In this document: positions 61,641 through 64,000 of the stretch, in pieces
Layout: every line of letters starts with the position of its first letter
Numbering within the stretch: the first letter of the stretch is position 1
From: Actinomycetes bacterium
Lineage (GTDB): Bacteria > Actinomycetota > Acidimicrobiia > Acidimicrobiales > RAAP-2
Length of the DNA: 64,000 bases
Reading direction: 5' to 3'
NCBI GenBank assembly: GCA_021791845.1
Contig: JAJYVT010000004.1
Span: forward strand, 1 to 64,000
Translations under genes and position numbers: made by a program
Notes under the pieces: model-generated
Database searches by the model: none
The model's input: only the letters and a program-made list of their open reading frames with translations
Told to the model about the DNA's origin: nothing

Positions 61641-62024
61641 GTGGGTACCGAGGTTCGGCTCGGATCGCTCTCCGAGTTTCGTGATGGCGGGCTGACCGGT
61701 GTCGAGACCGGGGGACATCGGTTGATCGTCGGTCGCAAGGGCGACGAGGTGCACGTTGCCCGCAACCGATGCCCGCATCTGGGGTTTTCCCTCACCCGCG
61801 GCCCCGGCGGCCTGCGGTACGAGGACGGCGTGGTGCAGTGCCCATGGCACAACTCGCGCTTCGACGTCGGCACCGGGGAGAACCTCGACTGGGTCTCGGG
61901 CTTTGCGGGACGGACGGTGCCGCGCTGGTCGCGGTCGTTGATCGCACTGGGGCGCAAGCCCCATGGGCTGGACACGCTGTCGGCCACCGTCCGCGACGGG
62001 ACCGTCTACGTCATCGTCGAGTAG
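61641..62024 (+). CDS. Rieske [2Fe-2S] ferredoxin-like protein
   Basis: This 127-residue protein is a single Rieske domain. The cluster ligands are Cys44-x-His46 (CPHLG) and Cys67-x2-His70 (CPWHNSRFD). It resembles Rieske ferredoxins or the small electron-transfer partner of ring-hydroxylating enzymes. The GTG follows GAGGAGG by seven bases. No oxygenase gene adjoins, so its partner is unknown. Confidence 0.88.
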   Translation: MGTEVRLGSLSEFRDGGLTGVETGGHRLIVGRKGDEVHVARNRCPHLGFSLTRGPGGLRYEDGVVQCPWHNSRFDVGTGENLDWVSGFAGRTVPRWSRSLIALGRKPHGLDTLSATVRDGTVYVIVE

Positions 62025-62308
62025 TCGGTCTTCGGTCCGTCGAGGTAGCCCCGGATCGCGGTGGCGTACTCGGGGAAGTAGCGGGGGATCACGTCCAAGG
62101 CGAACCGATCGAGGATCGAGCCCGCCGGCTCGCGGTCGAGCAGGAAGGCGAACGACGCGCGGACGAGCTCGGCGTCGCCAACGGCGCGGCAGCCCACGGT
62201 GGCGGCGAACCCGGGAGGCACGGTGACCCGGTGGTCCGTACGGGCGCCGCCGTGCTCGACGTGGACCGCCCACGAGCCGTCCGCACGTGGGGCGACCCGG
62301 ACCTCCAT
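62006..62308 (-). CDS. Conserved-looking hypothetical protein
   Basis: I do not recognise this 100-residue protein. It begins MEVRVAPRADGSWAVHVEHGG and has a helical C-terminal half (ASFAFLLDREPAGSILDRFA) with an aromatic end. The ATG follows a GGGG run. Its 3' end overlaps the convergent Rieske gene by 19 bases. Codon use matches its neighbours, supporting a real gene. Confidence 0.6.
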   Translation of the reverse strand: MEVRVAPRADGSWAVHVEHGGARTDHRVTVPPGFAATVGCRAVGDAELVRASFAFLLDREPAGSILDRFALDVIPRYFPEYATAIRGYLDGPKTDYSTMT

Positions 62309-62434
62309 GTGCCCCACGCTACCGGCGCTCCTCGGCCACGCCGTCTCCCTCGAGCAGTTGTGGTCGCGCTCTCGCCGGTTGCCGTTTTGCCCCCGACAAC
62401 CTCGGGTACGGGCGGCCCGAACCGAGGAGGCGCC

Positions 62435-63101
62435 ATGTTCCTGCACAACAAGCGACTGATGTACACCGTCCGGGTCGACCAGGCCAACCCCCAGTTCGCC
62501 CGGTTGCTGCTGGAACAGTTCGGAGGTCCGAACGGGGAGCTCGGCGCGGCGATGCGGTACTTCACGCAGGCCTGGAACGAGCCCGACGAGGCGCGGCGTG
62601 GGATGCTGGCGGACATCGCCACCGAGGAGCTCTCCCACCTGGAGATGGTCGGCCAAGCGCTGGTCCTGCTCATGAAGGGGTCGCCCGCATCGGAGGTGGA
62701 CAAGGTCGAGGGCGCCTACCTCGGCGACCTGCTCGACGGGAAGTACGAGGATTACATCGAGCTTTCGACGACCGCGCCGGCGTCGGTGCTCTCGGGCGGT
62801 GCACCCGGCCTCTTCGACTCCGGCGGCAACCGCCGGGTTGCGCGACACGCTCAACTTCCTCATGACCCGGGAGATCGCCCACCAGCAGATGTTCGAGGCT
62901 GCGCTCGCCTCCCTCGAAGAGAACTTCCCTCCGGGTACGCTGGCCGGTGACGAACGCCTGGGCCATGTCTACGTCCACGACTCGGACGGGTCCGGCGACC
63001 AGTCCCCCTCCGACGGCGCCAGCGGCTTCGAGCTGGTCCAGCGGCACAAGCCGGACTGGGGGTTCGAGCTCCACCGCGACCCGCTGCAGCGGGCGGCATG
63101 A
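62435..63101 (+). pseudogene. Manganese catalase broken by an internal deletion and frameshift
   Basis: The 5' part (MFLHNKRLMYTVRVDQAN onward) has manganese ligands Glu35 and EELSH (Glu65, His68) of the dimanganese catalase family. After LFDSGGN at 62829 the frame breaks. Family similarity resumes in another frame with RDTLNFLMTREIAHQQMFE, which holds the last ligand histidine. About 40-45 residues that normally lie between, including the third-helix glutamate ligand, are missing. Catalytic activity is therefore not expected. The junction is a perfect seven-base hairpin (CCGGCGG-CAA-CCGCCGG, 62820-62836). GAGGAGG precedes the ATG. A sequencing or assembly error is the alternative. Confidence 0.85.
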
Positions 63102-63127
63102 CAGACCATCCTCTGACCCCGGCCGAA

Positions 63128-63168
63128 CGACGTGGCCGCCCGGCCGACGTGGCCGCCCGGCCGACGTG
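63128..63168. repeat. 17-bp tandem duplication downstream of the catalase remnant
   Basis: CGACGTGGCCGCCCGGC occurs at 63128 and 63145, followed by seven bases of a third copy. The remainder of the 169-base gap to the ABC gene shows nothing I can name. Confidence 0.8.
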
Positions 63169-63270
63169 ACGGGCTGACCACCGCACCATCCGGCCGGTGC
63201 GCCGGAGGCGGTCCGTCCATGGGCCGTTCGACCCTGGGGACGGCGCTGTCCACGCGACCACGGTGGGTCC

Positions 63271-64000
63271 ATGACGGCGACGTCCCCCACCGCCGCGCCC
63301 CTGGGCGCGCCCCCGCCGGTGCCTGGCGGCGGTGGACCGGCCGTCGAGGCAGCCCGCTTGACCAAGCGGTACGGCGACATCGAGGCGGTCCGGGACGTCT
63401 CCTTTGACGTCGGGCGGGGTGAGATCTTCGCCCTCCTCGGACCGAACGGGGCGGGCAAGAGCACCACCGTCAAGATGCTCTGCACCCTGGCTCGCCCGAC
63501 CGGGGGGAGGGCAGCGGTCGACGGCTTCGACGTGGCCCGCCAGCCCAAGGCGGTGCGGCGGCGCATCGGTCTCGTCTTCCAGGAGCAGACGCTGGACGAC
63601 CAGCTGACGGCGGAGGAGAACCTCCGCTTCCACGCCGTGCTGTACCGGGTGCCCAAAGCCGAGGTCGACGCCCGGATCGCCCGGGTGCTCGACCTGGTGG
63701 CCCTGACGGACCGCCGCCAGGCCCTGGTGTCCACGTTCTCCGGCGGCATGGCGCGGCGGCTCGAGATCGCCCGGAGCATGTTGCACACGCCGGCGGTGCT
63801 GTTCCTGGACGAGCCCACGGTCGGGCTCGATCCCCAGACCCGTGCGCTCATGTGGGAGGACGTCACCCGGCTGCGCAGGGAAGAGGGCGTGACCATCCTG
63901 CTCACCACCCACTACATGGACGAGGCGGAGTACGCCGACCGGATCGCCATCATCGACCACGGGGCGATCGTCGCCCTGGACACGCCGGAGGCGTTGAAGG
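63271..64000 (+). CDS. DrrA-type ABC transporter ATPase, 3' end cut by the window
   Basis: The visible 243 residues are an ABC-2 exporter ATPase: Walker A GPNGAGKST (about 60), Q-loop VFQEQTLDD, signature FSGGMARRLEIAR, Walker B LFLDEPTVGLDP and the H-loop LLTTHYMDEAE. The VFQEQ and THYMDEAE segments match daunorubicin-resistance-type ATPases. The permease gene should lie just outside. The N-terminus is a Pro-Gly-rich lead of about 25 residues. Confidence 0.88.
   Translation, partial: MTATSPTAAPLGAPPPVPGGGGPAVEAARLTKRYGDIEAVRDVSFDVGRGEIFALLGPNGAGKSTTVKMLCTLARPTGGRAAVDGFDVARQPKAVRRRIGLVFQEQTLDDQLTAEENLRFHAVLYRVPKAEVDARIARVLDLVALTDRRQALVSTFSGGMARRLEIARSMLHTPAVLFLDEPTVGLDPQTRALMWEDVTRLRREEGVTILLTTHYMDEAEYADRIAIIDHGAIVALDTPEALK

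Overview
The window is a GC-rich (about 70%) actinobacterial chromosome segment packed with catabolic genes. Three things point to Acidimicrobiia or a close relative. One is the 42-residue GGIFTFGNA-type repeat in a secreted protein near 57.9 kb, which I recall as common in that class. The others are very strong G/C third-position bias and several promoters that place the transcription start on the start codon (leaderless messages). The taxonomic call is inference. I see no rRNA, tRNA, phage, IS element or CRISPR array.

Region 1 (1-6.8 kb) is a protocatechuate module. A leftward operon encodes 3-oxoadipate CoA-transferase (catI-catJ type), protocatechuate 3,4-dioxygenase (pcaH-pcaG) and the start of pcaB, which runs off the edge. 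Rightward lie a benzaldehyde/vanillin-type aldehyde dehydrogenase and 4-hydroxybenzoate 3-hydroxylase (pobA). Region 2 (6.8-13.5 kb) is a complete branched-chain-type ABC importer followed by an MFS transporter. Region 3 (13.6-22.5 kb) holds a small Cys4 protein, an orphan molybdenum hydroxylase large subunit, an MscS channel, two MarR regulators and a four-domain fused ABC exporter. Region 4 (22.6-25.7 kb) is a hydroxycinnamate module (hydroxycinnamoyl-CoA hydratase-lyase, CoA ligase, MarR) whose products would feed region 1.

Region 5 (26.8-57 kb) is the most unusual part. It is a roughly 30-kb catabolic island headed by a LacI-family regulator gene. A 12-bp palindrome of consensus GCAAYCGRTTGC recurs at six promoters inside the island, and a degenerate copy precedes lacI. 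The island encodes a 3-hydroxyisobutyrate-dehydrogenase-like enzyme, two DapA-type aldolases, two cupins, a zinc alcohol dehydrogenase, a creatininase-family protein and an acetolactate-synthase-like TPP enzyme. It also encodes three paralogous alpha/beta hydrolases resembling 2,6-dihydroxypseudooxynicotine (C-C) hydrolase, a CocE-type hydrolase, a second complete branched-chain-type ABC importer and an acyl-CoA dehydrogenase. The rest are an FAD oxidoreductase, an ACMSD-type amidohydrolase, an aldo/keto reductase, an M24 protein, a two-subunit 2-oxoacid dehydrogenase E1, a succinate-semialdehyde-type dehydrogenase and a methyltransferase. The substrate is unknown to me. The combination looks like an undescribed pathway that imports a small organic acid or amide, cleaves C-C bonds and oxidises the fragments.

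Region 6 (57-64 kb) is mixed: a small membrane protein, a secreted repeat protein with a degenerate M23-like domain, a DUF503 protein, a membrane glycosyltransferase with a Thr-rich tail, a Rieske protein, a manganese catalase broken by an internal deletion, and the start of a DrrA-type ABC ATPase.
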